NCBI RefSeq assembly: GCF_016793225.1
Contig: NZ_JAEUMN010000039.1
Span: 1 to 55,284, forward strand
From: Phenylobacterium sp.
GTDB lineage: Bacteria > Pseudomonadota > Alphaproteobacteria > Caulobacterales > Caulobacteraceae
Length of the DNA stretch: 55,284 nucleotides
Direction: 5' to 3'
This document shows positions 41,599 through 50,551 of this stretch, one piece after another; the first letter of the stretch is position 1; every line of letters starts with the position of its first letter. The notes beneath the pieces were generated by a model. The model saw only the letters and a program-made list of their open reading frames with translations. It was not told the origin of the DNA and made no database searches. A program made the position numbers and the translations under genes.

Positions 41599-44500
41599 TC
41601 AGCTTTGCGCCGGCCCGAAACCGCCGCCCCCGGGCGTTTCGATCTCGATGGCGTCGCCAAGCTCCACCGTAACGGAGAAACAGCCGGGAAGTTCATTCAC
41701 CGACCCCGACGCCCGGATCAAGCGCTGCCGACCGGGTTTTCCGGGACCGCCGCCCGCCAGGCCCTGCGGCGCCGTCTGGCGGCGGGACGAAAGCAGCGCC
41801 GCCTCCATGGGCGCGAGGAAGCGGATGCGCCGCACGGTGCCGTCGCCGCCGCGCCGCGCGCCGTCGCCGCCCGACCCGCGGCGGATGGCGAAGGCCTCCA
41901 CGCGGACCGGGAAGCGCCGCTCCAGGATCTCGGGGTCGGTCAGGCGCGAGTTGGTCATGTGGATCTGCACCGCGCTGGCTCCGTCCGCCGTCGCAGTCGC
42001 GCCGGCCCCGCCGCAGATCGTCTCGTAGTACTGGCGGGCCTCGTCCCCGAAGGTGAAGTTGTTCATGGTGCCCTGGCCGTTGGCCATGACCCCCAGCGCG
42101 GCGTAGAGCGCGTCGACGATATGCTGGCTGGTCTCGACGTTGCCGGCGACCACCGCCGCCGGCGGGGCCGGGGCCAGCATCGATCCCGGCCGGGTGATCA
42201 CCTTCAGAGGCTCCAGGCAGCCGGCGTTCAGCGGGATGTCGTCGTCCACGAGCGTGCGGAAGACGTAGAGGGCGGCCGCGTCCACGATGGCCGACGGGCC
42301 GTTGAAGTTCGAATCGAGCTGGTCCGACGATCCGGTGAAGTCCAGCGTCGCCGTCCGCGCCGCCGCGTCCACGGTGGTGACCACCGCGATCTCGCCGCCG
42401 CCGTCCATGGGCGCCCGCGCCGCGCCGTCGTGCAGGCGGTCCACGGCCCGCCGCACCGCCTCGGCGGCGTTCTGCTGCACGAACGCCATGTAGCGCGCGA
42501 CCGCGTCGCCTCCGTAGGCGCCGATCATCTCGGCCACCGCCGCCGCGCCGGCCTGGCAGGCGGCGACCTGGGCCTTCAGGTCGGCCAGGTTGCGCTCCGG
42601 GGCCCGGGCGGGCCAGCGCCCCGCGGCCAGCGCCGCGCGAACCTCGGCGTCCAGGAAGCGCCCCTCGCGCATGATGGGCAGTGCGTCCAGCATCACCCCC
42701 TCCTCGTCGATGGTGCGCGAGAAGGGCGGCATGGAGCCCGGCTGGATGCCGCCGACGTCGGCGTGGTGTCCCCGGGCCGCGACGTAGAACGCCGGGGCCT
42801 CGCTGCCGGCGTCGAGGAACACCGGCGTCACCACCGTGATGTCCGGCAGATGGGTGCCGCCCGCGTAGGGGTTGTTGAGCGCGAAGGCCTGACCGCGTTC
42901 CAGGCGGGGATGCCGGTCGCGGACGGCGCGCACGCTCGCGCCCATCGAGCCCAGGTGCACCGGCATATGCGGCGCGTTGGCCACCAGGCCGCCGTCGGCG
43001 TCGAAGAGCGCGCACGAGAAGTCCAGCCGCTCCTTGATGTTCACCGAGTGCGCGGTCCGCTCCAGCGCAGCGCCCATCGCTTCGGCCACGCCCATGAAGC
43101 GGCGGTTGAACAGCTCCAGCGTCACCGGATCGGGGCGGTCCAGCGCGATGGCCTCGCGCACGGCGGCGGCCGCGCGGGTCAGGCGGATCAGGCCGTCCGC
43201 GTCGGCCGTGGCTCGCCACCCGGGCAGCACGGCGATCTGGGTGTCGGGGCGTACGATCAGGGCGGGCCCCTCGACGGCGGTCACCGCGTCCGCGGTCACG
43301 ACGGCGGCGTCATGCCACGCGCCCGCGGCGTACATCCGCACGCTCCCTTGGCGGTCGCGCTTGGCCGGCGTCGACGCCTCCGCCGCCAGAGCGTCGCGCG
43401 CCGCCGCCCCACCACCCGACCCTTTTCCATCCGGGAGGAGGGCTTGCGCCTCGCACTCCACGGCCGCGATCAGGATCGGGCGCTCGGGCTCCACGAAGCC
43501 GAACAGGCGCTGGTGCGCCGCCTCGAAGGCGGCCTTCGCCGTGGCGGCGTCCGACAGCGCGACCGGCAGCTCGGCGTCGGCGCCGTCGTAGCGCAGGCGC
43601 AGGGTCCGCCGCACGGCGCCCGTTTCGGCCCCCTGGGCGGCCATGTCGGACCGCGCGCCGGCCTCCAGGTCGGCCACCGCAGCCTGGGCCGCCGCCAGGC
43701 CGTCGTTCTCGAGCGGCGCGTCGATCCCCGCCTGCTGCAGCGCCGTCACCTGCGCCTGCCCGATCCCCCAGGCCGAAAGCACGCTGCCGTAGCGCGGGCA
43801 CAGCACCTCGCCGACGCCAAGCGCCTCGGCGGTCTGGCAGGCGACCTGGCCCGCGGCGCCGCCGAACGCCACCAGCGCGTGGCCGCGCGGGTCGAAGCCG
43901 CGCTCGGTGGAGATGCGACGCACCGCCTGGGCCATCTGCTCGACCGCGACGGCGATGAAGCCCTCGGCGGCCGCCTCGACGCTGGCCCCCATGGCTGAGG
44001 CCAGCTCCGCCAGGGCCGCCCGGCTCGCGGCAGGGTCCAGCGGCGCGTCGCCCTCGGGTCCGAACACATTGGGAAAGCTTCGCGGGTCCAGCCGCCCGAG
44101 CACGAGGTTGGCGTCCGTCACCGCCGCGGGCCCGCCGCGGCCATAGCAGGCGGGACCGGGGTCGGCGCCGGCGCTCGCCGGGCCGGCGCGCGCGCGCATC
44201 CCGTCGAAGGTGAGGACCGAGCCGCCGCCCGCGGCCACGGTCTCCACGTCCAGTGTCGGGCTCCGCAGCCGGACGCCCGCCACGCGCGCGGCGTCGCGCC
44301 GCTCCAGCGCGCCCGCGTACCGGCACACGTCGGTCGAGGTCCCGCCCATGTCGAAGCCCAGCACGGCCTCCGCGCCGGCCGCCGCCGCGGTCCTGGCCAC
44401 GCCGACCACGCCGCCCGCCGGGCCCGAGACCACCGCGTCGCGCCCCCGGAACGCGTCCGCGCGCACGAGCCCCCCGGCCGATGTCATGAAGTAGAGCGGC

Positions 44501-45195
44501 GCGCCCGCCACCGCGTCGGCGACCCGGCGCACGTAGGCCTGCAGCACCGGCGTCAGGTAGGCGTCGGCCACCGTCGTCTCGGCGCGCGGCGTGAAGCGGG
44601 GCAGGGGCGACACCTCGGACGACAGCGCCACGAAGCCGAACCCGGCCTCCCGCGCGATCGCGCCGGCCGCCCGCTCGTGGGCCGGGTTCAGGTCGGCGTG
44701 CAGGAAGGCGATGGCCGCCGATGTGAAGCCGGCGGCGACGGCGGCCTCGAGGCTCCGGCGGAGCGGCGCCTCGTCCAGCGCCGTGACCACGCCGCCGTCG
44801 GCCGCCAGCCGCTCGCGGGCCTCCACGACGCCGTCGTAGAGCGGCGGCGGCTTCCGGATGTTCAGGGCGAACAGCTCTGGCCTCGACTGGTCGCCGATCG
44901 CCAGCGCGTCGGCGAAGCCCTCGGTCGTCACGAACAGCGTGCGCGCGCCGCGCCGTTCGAGCAGGGCGTTGGTGGCGACCGTCGTGCCCATCTTGATGGC
45001 CTCGACCCGATGCGCCGGGAACGGCGCGCCGCCGGCGACGCCGAGGATCCGCCGCATCGCCTCCACGGCGGCGTCCTCATAGGCCGGCGACGCCGACAGC
45101 AGCTTCAGCGAGACCTCGGCGCCGTCGTCGAAACGGCCGATCACGTCGGTGAAGGTGCCGCCCCTGTCGATCCAGAACGCGCAACGCCTGTCCAA
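41599..45195 (-). CDS. Fused 5-oxoprolinase/hydantoinase (HyuA-HyuB)
   Basis: A 1198-residue fusion. The first half (to about residue 650) is HyuA-like: IDRGGTFTDVIGRF at the N-terminus and VLGFDMGGTSTDVCRY (about 270) form the ATP/phosphate pocket. The second half (about 660-1198) is HyuB-like, with DPVTLELFNRRFMGVAEAMG, HSVNIKERLDFSCALFD and HLPDITVVTPVF. This arrangement is as in eukaryotic-type 5-oxoprolinase, which hydrolyses 5-oxoproline with ATP; hydantoin hydrolysis is the alternative. The start is a TTG at 45195 with GAGAGG seven bases upstream. It is divergent from the DjlA-like gene. Confidence 0.92.
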   Translation of the reverse strand: MDRRCAFWIDRGGTFTDVIGRFDDGAEVSLKLLSASPAYEDAAVEAMRRILGVAGGAPFPAHRVEAIKMGTTVATNALLERRGARTLFVTTEGFADALAIGDQSRPELFALNIRKPPPLYDGVVEARERLAADGGVVTALDEAPLRRSLEAAVAAGFTSAAIAFLHADLNPAHERAAGAIAREAGFGFVALSSEVSPLPRFTPRAETTVADAYLTPVLQAYVRRVADAVAGAPLYFMTSAGGLVRADAFRGRDAVVSGPAGGVVGVARTAAAAGAEAVLGFDMGGTSTDVCRYAGALERRDAARVAGVRLRSPTLDVETVAAGGGSVLTFDGMRARAGPASAGADPGPACYGRGGPAAVTDANLVLGRLDPRSFPNVFGPEGDAPLDPAASRAALAELASAMGASVEAAAEGFIAVAVEQMAQAVRRISTERGFDPRGHALVAFGGAAGQVACQTAEALGVGEVLCPRYGSVLSAWGIGQAQVTALQQAGIDAPLENDGLAAAQAAVADLEAGARSDMAAQGAETGAVRRTLRLRYDGADAELPVALSDAATAKAAFEAAHQRLFGFVEPERPILIAAVECEAQALLPDGKGSGGGAAARDALAAEASTPAKRDRQGSVRMYAAGAWHDAAVVTADAVTAVEGPALIVRPDTQIAVLPGWRATADADGLIRLTRAAAAVREAIALDRPDPVTLELFNRRFMGVAEAMGAALERTAHSVNIKERLDFSCALFDADGGLVANAPHMPVHLGSMGASVRAVRDRHPRLERGQAFALNNPYAGGTHLPDITVVTPVFLDAGSEAPAFYVAARGHHADVGGIQPGSMPPFSRTIDEEGVMLDALPIMREGRFLDAEVRAALAAGRWPARAPERNLADLKAQVAACQAGAAAVAEMIGAYGGDAVARYMAFVQQNAAEAVRRAVDRLHDGAARAPMDGGGEIAVVTTVDAAARTATLDFTGSSDQLDSNFNGPSAIVDAAALYVFRTLVDDDIPLNAGCLEPLKVITRPGSMLAPAPPAAVVAGNVETSQHIVDALYAALGVMANGQGTMNNFTFGDEARQYYETICGGAGATATADGASAVQIHMTNSRLTDPEILERRFPVRVEAFAIRRGSGGDGARRGGDGTVRRIRFLAPMEAALLSSRRQTAPQGLAGGGPGKPGRQRLIRASGSVNELPGCFSVTVELGDAIEIETPGGGGFGPAQS

Positions 45196-45234
45196 AACTT
45201 AACCTCTCGCGGCAATTGTCATGCGTGCGACACG

Positions 45235-45244
45235 GCCTTAAGGC
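45235..45244. promoter_or_regulatory. Perfect palindrome in a divergent promoter
   Basis: GCCTTAAGGC is a perfect 10-bp palindrome between the divergent 5-oxoprolinase and DjlA-like genes (63-base gap). A possible operator for either; short enough to be chance. Confidence 0.3.
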
Positions 45245-45258
45245 ATGCCCATAGCGAA

Positions 45259-45954
45259 ATGAGCTTCTGGCGCAAAATTGCCGGCCTCGCGGTTCGCAAG
45301 GTCGATGAGGCGGAATGCGACGTCTGCCCGCCGGGGCTGCCGGGTGAGGATCCTGCGTTTTCCACCGCCGTCACGGCCCTCGGCGCCAAGCTCGCCAAGG
45401 CCGATGGCGAGGCCCAGGCCGAGGAGTACGCGACCTTCCACACCATCTTCCAGGCTGAGCCGGGCAGCGAGGGCGCGATCCGCCGCCTCTACCAGCTGGC
45501 CCGCCAGACCACCCGCGGCTTCGAGGGCTACGCCCGGCGGCTGCGCAAGCGGTACGGCGCCTGCCCGCAGCTGCTCGAGGACGTGCTGGACGGCCTGTTC
45601 CATATCGCGGCGTCCGACGGCGCGGTCACCAGCGACGAACTCGCCTACCTGGAGCGGGTCTGCGAGCTGTTCGGGCTCTCGCCGCTCGTCTTCCGCCGGC
45701 TGAAGGCGACGCACCTCGGCGCCGCCAACGACGACCCGTACGTGATCCTGGGCGTGGCCCCCGACGCCTCGGACGAGGTGGTCCGCGCGGCCTGGCGCGC
45801 GCAGCTCTCGGAAGCTCACCCCGACCGGGTCCGCGCCCGCGGGCTGCCCGTCGAGTTCGTGGAGGTGGCCGAGGCCAAGGCCGCGGCCATCAACGCCGCC
45901 TTCTCCACAATCCAGCGCGAACGCGCCGCAATGTCGCGCGTCGGGGCGGCGTGA
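45259..45954 (+). CDS. DjlA-like TerB/J-domain co-chaperone
   Basis: A 231-residue protein. Residues about 25-150 form a TerB-like helical domain (FSTAVTALGAKLAKADGEAQAEEYATF, HIAASDGAVTSDELAYLERVCELFG), and residues about 160-231 a J domain with HPD in LSEAHPDRVRARGLP. This is the DjlA arrangement, but the N-terminal membrane anchor of E. coli DjlA is missing, so it is probably soluble. It would activate DnaK. Together with the J protein at 26529 this window has two J-domain genes. The ATG at 45259 has a weak RBS. Confidence 0.9.
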   Translation: MSFWRKIAGLAVRKVDEAECDVCPPGLPGEDPAFSTAVTALGAKLAKADGEAQAEEYATFHTIFQAEPGSEGAIRRLYQLARQTTRGFEGYARRLRKRYGACPQLLEDVLDGLFHIAASDGAVTSDELAYLERVCELFGLSPLVFRRLKATHLGAANDDPYVILGVAPDASDEVVRAAWRAQLSEAHPDRVRARGLPVEFVEVAEAKAAAINAAFSTIQRERAAMSRVGAA

Positions 45955-46058
45955 CCGCCAAATTGCCGCCGTTTGCCGCCTGCAAGGTTGACGCCTGGAA
46001 CCGCTGTGCTGTGATGCGTCTTTCCCGGACGCGTCCTGCGCGCCGCTGAGGAGCTGAC

Positions 46059-46358
46059 ATGGTCGGGTCTGATCGAGTGAGGGGCTTCGCCGCCGGGCCG
46101 GGTTCGGCGCTCCGCAGCCTGGCCGCGGTCGGCGCGACCCTGGCGACTGCAGCCGCCGTCGTGGTGGGCGCCGTTCTCGCGGTCTTCGCCGCGGCGACCG
46201 TGGCGGTCATCGCGATCATGGGTTCGGCCCTCCTGGCGCTCGCCGGCCTCGCGCTCCGCGCCCGCCGCACCGTCCGCGCCCAGCCCAACGGCATCATCGA
46301 AGCCCGCCACCGCGGCGGCCACCACTGGGTCGCCTACGGCTGGAACGAGCGGCGCTAG
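46059..46358 (+). CDS. Small membrane protein, unknown function
   Basis: A 99-residue protein with two hydrophobic segments (about 20-45 and 47-65; LAAVGATLATAAAVVVGAVLAVF, VAVIAIMGSALLALAGLAL) and a basic C-terminal tail RTVRAQPNGIIEARHRGGHHW. No family recognised. GAGGAG lies five bases before the ATG. The 104 bases before it (45955-46058) show nothing I recognise. Its TAG overlaps the TAG of the convergent diiron/MBL gene (shared CTAG at 46355-46358). Confidence 0.7.
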   Translation: MVGSDRVRGFAAGPGSALRSLAAVGATLATAAAVVVGAVLAVFAAATVAVIAIMGSALLALAGLALRARRTVRAQPNGIIEARHRGGHHWVAYGWNERR

Positions 46359-47065
46359 GCGCGGTCTTCGCAGAACTTCGCCAGGCCGCGCAGCGGGACG
46401 GATCCGTCGCCCGCGAAGGCGCTGCCGTGCATGAGGGCCAGGGTGCGCGGCTCCAGGTCGGCGAGGCGGCGTAGCGTCGGGCCGGTCGCCGGGGCGAGCG
46501 TCATGGCGCCGCTCGCCGACTCCATGGCGATCGCGGCGTCCAGCACGTCGGCCGACGTCAGCGGCTCGGGGTCGCCGCCGTGGGTGAGCAGGTCGCCCGC
46601 GAACAGCGTGCCCGCCGTCTCCTCGAAGACGCAACCCGCCTCCCAGCCGTGCGGCACGTGGGGCGTGTCGAGCCAGCGCATCCGCTTGCCGCCCAGGTCC
46701 AGGACCTCGCCGTCGGCCAGCGGACGGGGCGGGCGGTCGGCGAGGTCGTTCAGCGAGACGTCGCAGCCGAGCCGGCCGAAGGCGACCTGGGCGTTCGGCG
46801 CGGCCGCCAGCCAGGCGTTCATGGCCCCGCATTCGTCGGCCTCGACGTGGCCGAAGCCGATCCAGCGGAGCCGCTCGATCGGCATGATCCGCGCCACGGC
46901 CGCCGACACTGCCGGGAACAGCATCCGCTGCCCCGTGTGGAACAGCATCGGCTCGTCCGCGGCGATGAGGAACTGGTTGAAGGTGAAGCCGTCCGGCGTC
47001 ACCGCGGGGACGAAGGTGGAGAGGCGGTAGACGCCGTCGGCGATCTCGTGGACGCGGGTCTCCAT
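46355..47065 (-). CDS. ODP/flavodiiron-type MBL-fold protein
   Basis: A 236-residue protein of the metallo-beta-lactamase fold. Instead of HxHxDH it has GFGHVEADECG (His73, Glu75, Asp77), the diiron motif HxExD of the flavodiiron/ODP branch. The further ligands fit His136 or His139 (DTPHVPHGW), Asp158 (FAGDLL) and His near 214 (LALMHGSAF). There is no flavodoxin domain. It may bind oxygen or NO-type ligands, or act as a sensor/hydrolase. The ATG at 47065 has AAGGAGG upstream and shares one base with the TetR stop, so the two are one operon. Confidence 0.85.
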   Translation of the reverse strand: METRVHEIADGVYRLSTFVPAVTPDGFTFNQFLIAADEPMLFHTGQRMLFPAVSAAVARIMPIERLRWIGFGHVEADECGAMNAWLAAAPNAQVAFGRLGCDVSLNDLADRPPRPLADGEVLDLGGKRMRWLDTPHVPHGWEAGCVFEETAGTLFAGDLLTHGGDPEPLTSADVLDAAIAMESASGAMTLAPATGPTLRRLADLEPRTLALMHGSAFAGDGSVPLRGLAKFCEDRA

Positions 47066-47652
47066 CACGGAGCCTCCTTGGTCTGAAGGGTTTCGAGCCA
47101 GGCGTTGGCCAGTTCGGATACGCGCTCGGCGGCCGCGTCCGGGGAGAATCCCAGGCGCGTGAAGGCGTCCAGCGTCCCGTGGTCGATCAGCCCGGCCAGC
47201 GTCGTCGCAGCGGTCTCGTCGCCGCCCACGGCCAGGCGGCTGAGGTCGAGGCGCACCGAGCGCTCCAGTTCCACGTACGGCTTCAGCACCGGCACGCGCT
47301 CCTGGTCGGCGAGCACGCTGCCGAACGCCCGCACGCCGGCGAACAGCCGGAAGAAGGCGGTGGCGAGTCGCCGGACGCGCTCGGCGCGGCCGGTCGCGCC
47401 GTCGAACAGCGCCGCCGTGGGGATGGGGTTTTCAGCGAAGGTGTGGGCGCCGCAGGCGTTCACCGCGTCGTCGTAGGTCGGGAAGTGGTGATAGACCGAG
47501 CCGACGCTGACCCCGGCGCGCGCCGCGATCTGCTTCATGCTCGTCGCCGCGATGCCCTGCTCGCCATGGAGCGCACGGGTCGCCTCGACGATACGCCGCC
47601 GGGTCTCTTCCGCGCTCTCGCCGCGCCGGGACTGTCGATAGGGCCGCGCCAT
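47065..47652 (-). CDS. TetR-family transcriptional regulator
   Basis: A 195-residue repressor. The N-terminal HTH is TRRRIVEATRALHGEQGIAATSMKQIAARAGVSVGSVYHHFPTYDDAV (residues 18-65), as in TetR proteins. The C-terminal 130 residues are the ligand-binding and dimer domain with no clear class. It is translationally coupled to the diiron/MBL gene downstream and divergent from the monooxygenase-fold/acyl-CoA dehydrogenase genes, which it may control. GAACGAA (47668) and TTCGTTC (47757) in the intergenic region are inverted copies and possible sites. Confidence 0.9.
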   Translation of the reverse strand: MARPYRQSRRGESAEETRRRIVEATRALHGEQGIAATSMKQIAARAGVSVGSVYHHFPTYDDAVNACGAHTFAENPIPTAALFDGATGRAERVRRLATAFFRLFAGVRAFGSVLADQERVPVLKPYVELERSVRLDLSRLAVGGDETAATTLAGLIDHGTLDAFTRLGFSPDAAAERVSELANAWLETLQTKEAP

Positions 47653-47787
47653 GCCGGATCTTTAATCGAACGAATGATCAATCAATAAATCGGCGAGCGG
47701 CCAAGGTCAAGTTGGCGCGACGTCAGCCTTGCCCGTGCGGGCGCGCCTCTCTACCGTTCGTTCAAACACCTGTTGGGAGAGACCGGG

Positions 47788-48081
47788 ATGACCATCGGCA
47801 TCGTCGCGACCATGAAGATCCAGGAAGGCAAGAACGCCGAGTTCGAGGCCTTCTTCACCGAACTCGCCAAGCAGGTGCGCGCGAACGAACCCGGGAACAT
47901 CGCCTACCAGCTCACCAAGAGCCGCAAGGACCCGCAGGAGTACAAGGTTCTCGAACTCTACAAGGACCAGGAGGCCGTGACGGTCCACGGCCAGACCGAG
48001 TATTTCAAGGCGGCCGGCCCGAAGTTCGCCGGCGTGCTGGCCGGGCGCCCCGATGTGGAGCTGCTGGACGGCGTCGACTGA
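47788..48081 (+). CDS. Antibiotic-biosynthesis-monooxygenase-fold protein
   Basis: A 97-residue ferredoxin-like ABM-domain protein: IGIVATMKIQEGKNAEFEAFFTELAKQVRANEPGNIAYQLTKS, then KVLELYKDQEAVTVHGQTEYF. Family members are small dimeric quinone or haem-degrading monooxygenases or their relatives. The substrate is unknown; the next gene encodes an acyl-CoA dehydrogenase 15 bases on, so the pair is one operon. GGGAGAG precedes the ATG (a TTG at 47773 is also in frame). Confidence 0.87.
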   Translation: MTIGIVATMKIQEGKNAEFEAFFTELAKQVRANEPGNIAYQLTKSRKDPQEYKVLELYKDQEAVTVHGQTEYFKAAGPKFAGVLAGRPDVELLDGVD

Positions 48082-48096
48082 GAAGGACGTATCGCC

Positions 48097-49320
48097 ATGG
48101 ACCTGGATTTCGCCCCTGAGGACCTCGCGTTCCGCGACGAGGTCCGCGCCTTCATCGCAGAGGCGTTCGACGACGACATGCGCGCCAAGCTCGCGCAGTC
48201 GAAGAACAACCATCTCGACAAGGAGGCCCAGGTCCGCTGGCTGAAGCGGCTCGGCGAGAAGGGCTGGATCGCGCCGGACTGGCCGGTGGAGTACGGCGGC
48301 ACCGGCTGGAGTCTGGGCAAGAAGTACGTGTTCGACATGGAGATGGCGCTGGCCGGCGCGCCGTCGACCTCGAACATGGGCCTGCGCATGTGCGCCCCGG
48401 TCGTCATGGCCTTCGGGACGCCCGAGCAGAAGGCCCAGCACCTGCCGAAGATCCTCACCACCGACGTATGGTGGTGCCAGGGCTACTCCGAGCCGGGTTC
48501 CGGCTCCGACCTCGCTTCGCTGGCCCTGAAGGCCGAGCGGGACGGGGATTACTACGTGCTCAACGGGTCGAAGACGTGGACGACGCTGGCCCAGTGGGCC
48601 GACTGGATGTTCTGCCTCGTCCGCACCTCGAACGAGGAGATCCGGCAGAAGGGCATCTCGTTCCTGCTGATCGACATGAAGACGCCGGGCATCACCATCC
48701 GCCCGATCCCCACCCTCGACGGGCCGCCCGAGGGCGAGCAGGAAATCAACGAGACGTTCTTCGACAACGTCCGCGTGCCGGTCGCCAACCGCATCGGCAA
48801 GGAAGGCGAGGGCTGGACCTACGCGAAGTATCTGCTGCAGTTCGAGCGCGGCAATGCCTACGCCCCCGGCCTGCAGGCGCAGCTCAAGAAGGTGCGCACC
48901 ATCGCCAACCTGGAGCGCTCGGACGGCGGCGGCTCGATGATGAGCGATCCGGACTTCCGCAAGAAGCTCGCCGAGGTCGAGATCAAGGTGGAGGCCCTGA
49001 ACGCGACCGAGCTGCGAATCTTCGCGGGCCGCGCCAACGGCGACGCCATGGGCGCCGTCTCCTCGATGCTGAAGCTGGAAGGCAGCCAGATGCAGCAGGC
49101 GGTGACCGAGCTCGCGCTGGAGGCGGCCGGCGTCTACGCCCAGCCCTTCGTGCGCGACACCTGGGAGATGCTCCGCCCCGGCGGCAACACCTTCCGCGCC
49201 GGCCCGGACTACGCCGCCACCGTCGCGCCGCACTACTTCAACTACCGCAAGACCTCGATCTACGCGGGCTCGAACGAGATCCAGCACAACATCATGGCGA
49301 AGATGGTGCTGGGGCTGTAG
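48097..49320 (+). CDS. Acyl-CoA dehydrogenase
   Basis: A 407-residue flavoenzyme. N-terminal helical domain with FAPEDLAFRDEVRAF, GYSEPGSGSDLASL (about 131) and GSKTWTTLAQWADWMFCLVRTS (about 155) for FAD contacts, and a C-terminal helical domain ending SIYAGSNEIQHNIMAKMVLGL, the usual C-terminus of the family, with the nearby tyrosine. Probably acts in catabolism of an unusual acyl-CoA, since it diverges from short-chain enzymes in the middle region. Paralogous to the gene at 49355 on the opposite strand, and convergent with it (34 bases). Confidence 0.93.
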   Translation: MDLDFAPEDLAFRDEVRAFIAEAFDDDMRAKLAQSKNNHLDKEAQVRWLKRLGEKGWIAPDWPVEYGGTGWSLGKKYVFDMEMALAGAPSTSNMGLRMCAPVVMAFGTPEQKAQHLPKILTTDVWWCQGYSEPGSGSDLASLALKAERDGDYYVLNGSKTWTTLAQWADWMFCLVRTSNEEIRQKGISFLLIDMKTPGITIRPIPTLDGPPEGEQEINETFFDNVRVPVANRIGKEGEGWTYAKYLLQFERGNAYAPGLQAQLKKVRTIANLERSDGGGSMMSDPDFRKKLAEVEIKVEALNATELRIFAGRANGDAMGAVSSMLKLEGSQMQQAVTELALEAAGVYAQPFVRDTWEMLRPGGNTFRAGPDYAATVAPHYFNYRKTSIYAGSNEIQHNIMAKMVLGL

Positions 49321-49354
49321 CGCCCCAAGCTGCGATCGCGCGCGGCTGGGTCGG

Positions 49355-50533
49355 CTAGAGGCCCAGCACGCGCTTGGCGATGATGTTCCGCTGAACCTCG
49401 TCTGAGCCGCCGGCGATGCTGGCGGCGCGACCTTCGAAGTAGCGCGCCACCTCGGGACGCGCCCACGCGGGTCCGACGTCGAGGGGCGCCACGCCCGACG
49501 CCTCCGGGAACCACGGCGCGGCGTAGGGGCCCGCGCACTCGACGAAGAACTCGGTCATCCGCTGGACGATGTCCGTGCCCTTGAGCTTCAGGGTCGAGGA
49601 CTGGGCCCCCGGCGCGCCGCCCGCGGCGACCTCGGAGAGCGTTCGCAGCTCGGTCATGGCCAGGGCCTGCAGTTCGATGTCGGCCCACGCCAGCCGCCGG
49701 CCGAACCCCGTGTCCTCGAGCAGGCGTCCGCCCTCCGACCCCGCCAGCTCCGCCGCGGCCAGGCGGAGCCGCCTGGACAGGTCCGTGGAGAGCGACACGT
49801 AGGCCTGGCCCGTCCGCTCGTGGGTCAGCAGGCCCTTTGCGACGGTCCAGCCCTCGCCTTCGCGGCCGACGCGGTTCTCCACCGGCACGCGCACCGCGTC
49901 GAACGTCACCCGGTTGAACATGTGGCGCCCGTCGATCGAGATGATGGGGCGCACGGTCACGCCCTGCGAACGCATGTCGAGCAGCAGGAAGGTGATCCCG
50001 GCCTGCCGCACGGGCTCGTCCGAGGTGCGCGTGAGGCAGAACATCCAGTCGGCGCGGTGCGCTCCGCTTGTCCACACCTTCTCGCCGTCGACCACGTAGC
50101 TGTCGCCGTCGAGCACCGCCCGTGTGCGCAGCGAGGCGAGGTCCGAGCCGGCCTCCGGCTCGGAGTAGCCCTGGCACCACCTCACCCGGTCATGGAGGAT
50201 GTCGGGCAGGAAGCGGGCCTGTTGCTCCGGCGTTCCGTAGGCGAAGAGGATGGGCGCCAGCATGCCCATGCCCATGCCGCCCACCTGCGGCGGCAGGCCC
50301 GCGGCGGTGACCTCGCGTTCCCAGATGAAGTTCTGGGTCGGCGTCCAGCCGGGCCCGCCGAAGGCCTCCGGCCACCTGTTCGCCGCCCAGCCCCGATCGA
50401 GCAGCGCCTGCAGCCAACGGCGCTCGTGAGCCGGGCGCCCGTCGTATCGCTCGGGCGGCGGGAAGGTCGCCGCGATCAGGCCGCGGACCTCGTCGCGGAA
50501 GCGGATCTCGTCGGCCGTCAGGCTCAGGTCCAT
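49355..50533 (-). CDS. Acyl-CoA dehydrogenase
   Basis: A 392-residue flavoenzyme, similar in layout to the convergent paralogue: MDLSLTADEIRFRDEVRGLI at the N-terminus, GYSEPEAGSDLASLRTRA (about 131), WTSGAHRADWMFCLTRTS, and ASIAGGSDEVQRNIIAKRVLGL at the end. The GGSDE in place of AGSNE is a minor difference. The start at 50533 is chosen by alignment with the paralogue; the RBS is weak, and an upstream in-frame codon at 50569 has none. An AT-rich quasi-palindrome lies just upstream. It is divergent from the hotdog-like gene. Confidence 0.92.
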   Translation of the reverse strand: MDLSLTADEIRFRDEVRGLIAATFPPPERYDGRPAHERRWLQALLDRGWAANRWPEAFGGPGWTPTQNFIWEREVTAAGLPPQVGGMGMGMLAPILFAYGTPEQQARFLPDILHDRVRWCQGYSEPEAGSDLASLRTRAVLDGDSYVVDGEKVWTSGAHRADWMFCLTRTSDEPVRQAGITFLLLDMRSQGVTVRPIISIDGRHMFNRVTFDAVRVPVENRVGREGEGWTVAKGLLTHERTGQAYVSLSTDLSRRLRLAAAELAGSEGGRLLEDTGFGRRLAWADIELQALAMTELRTLSEVAAGGAPGAQSSTLKLKGTDIVQRMTEFFVECAGPYAAPWFPEASGVAPLDVGPAWARPEVARYFEGRAASIAGGSDEVQRNIIAKRVLGL

Positions 50534-50551
50534 GGACAGGCGTCCGGTATT

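Noticed and set aside
41596-43998. An 800-residue plus-strand frame opposite the 5-oxoprolinase gene
   Set aside because: Composition typical of an antisense frame in high-GC DNA; the real gene is on the minus strand.
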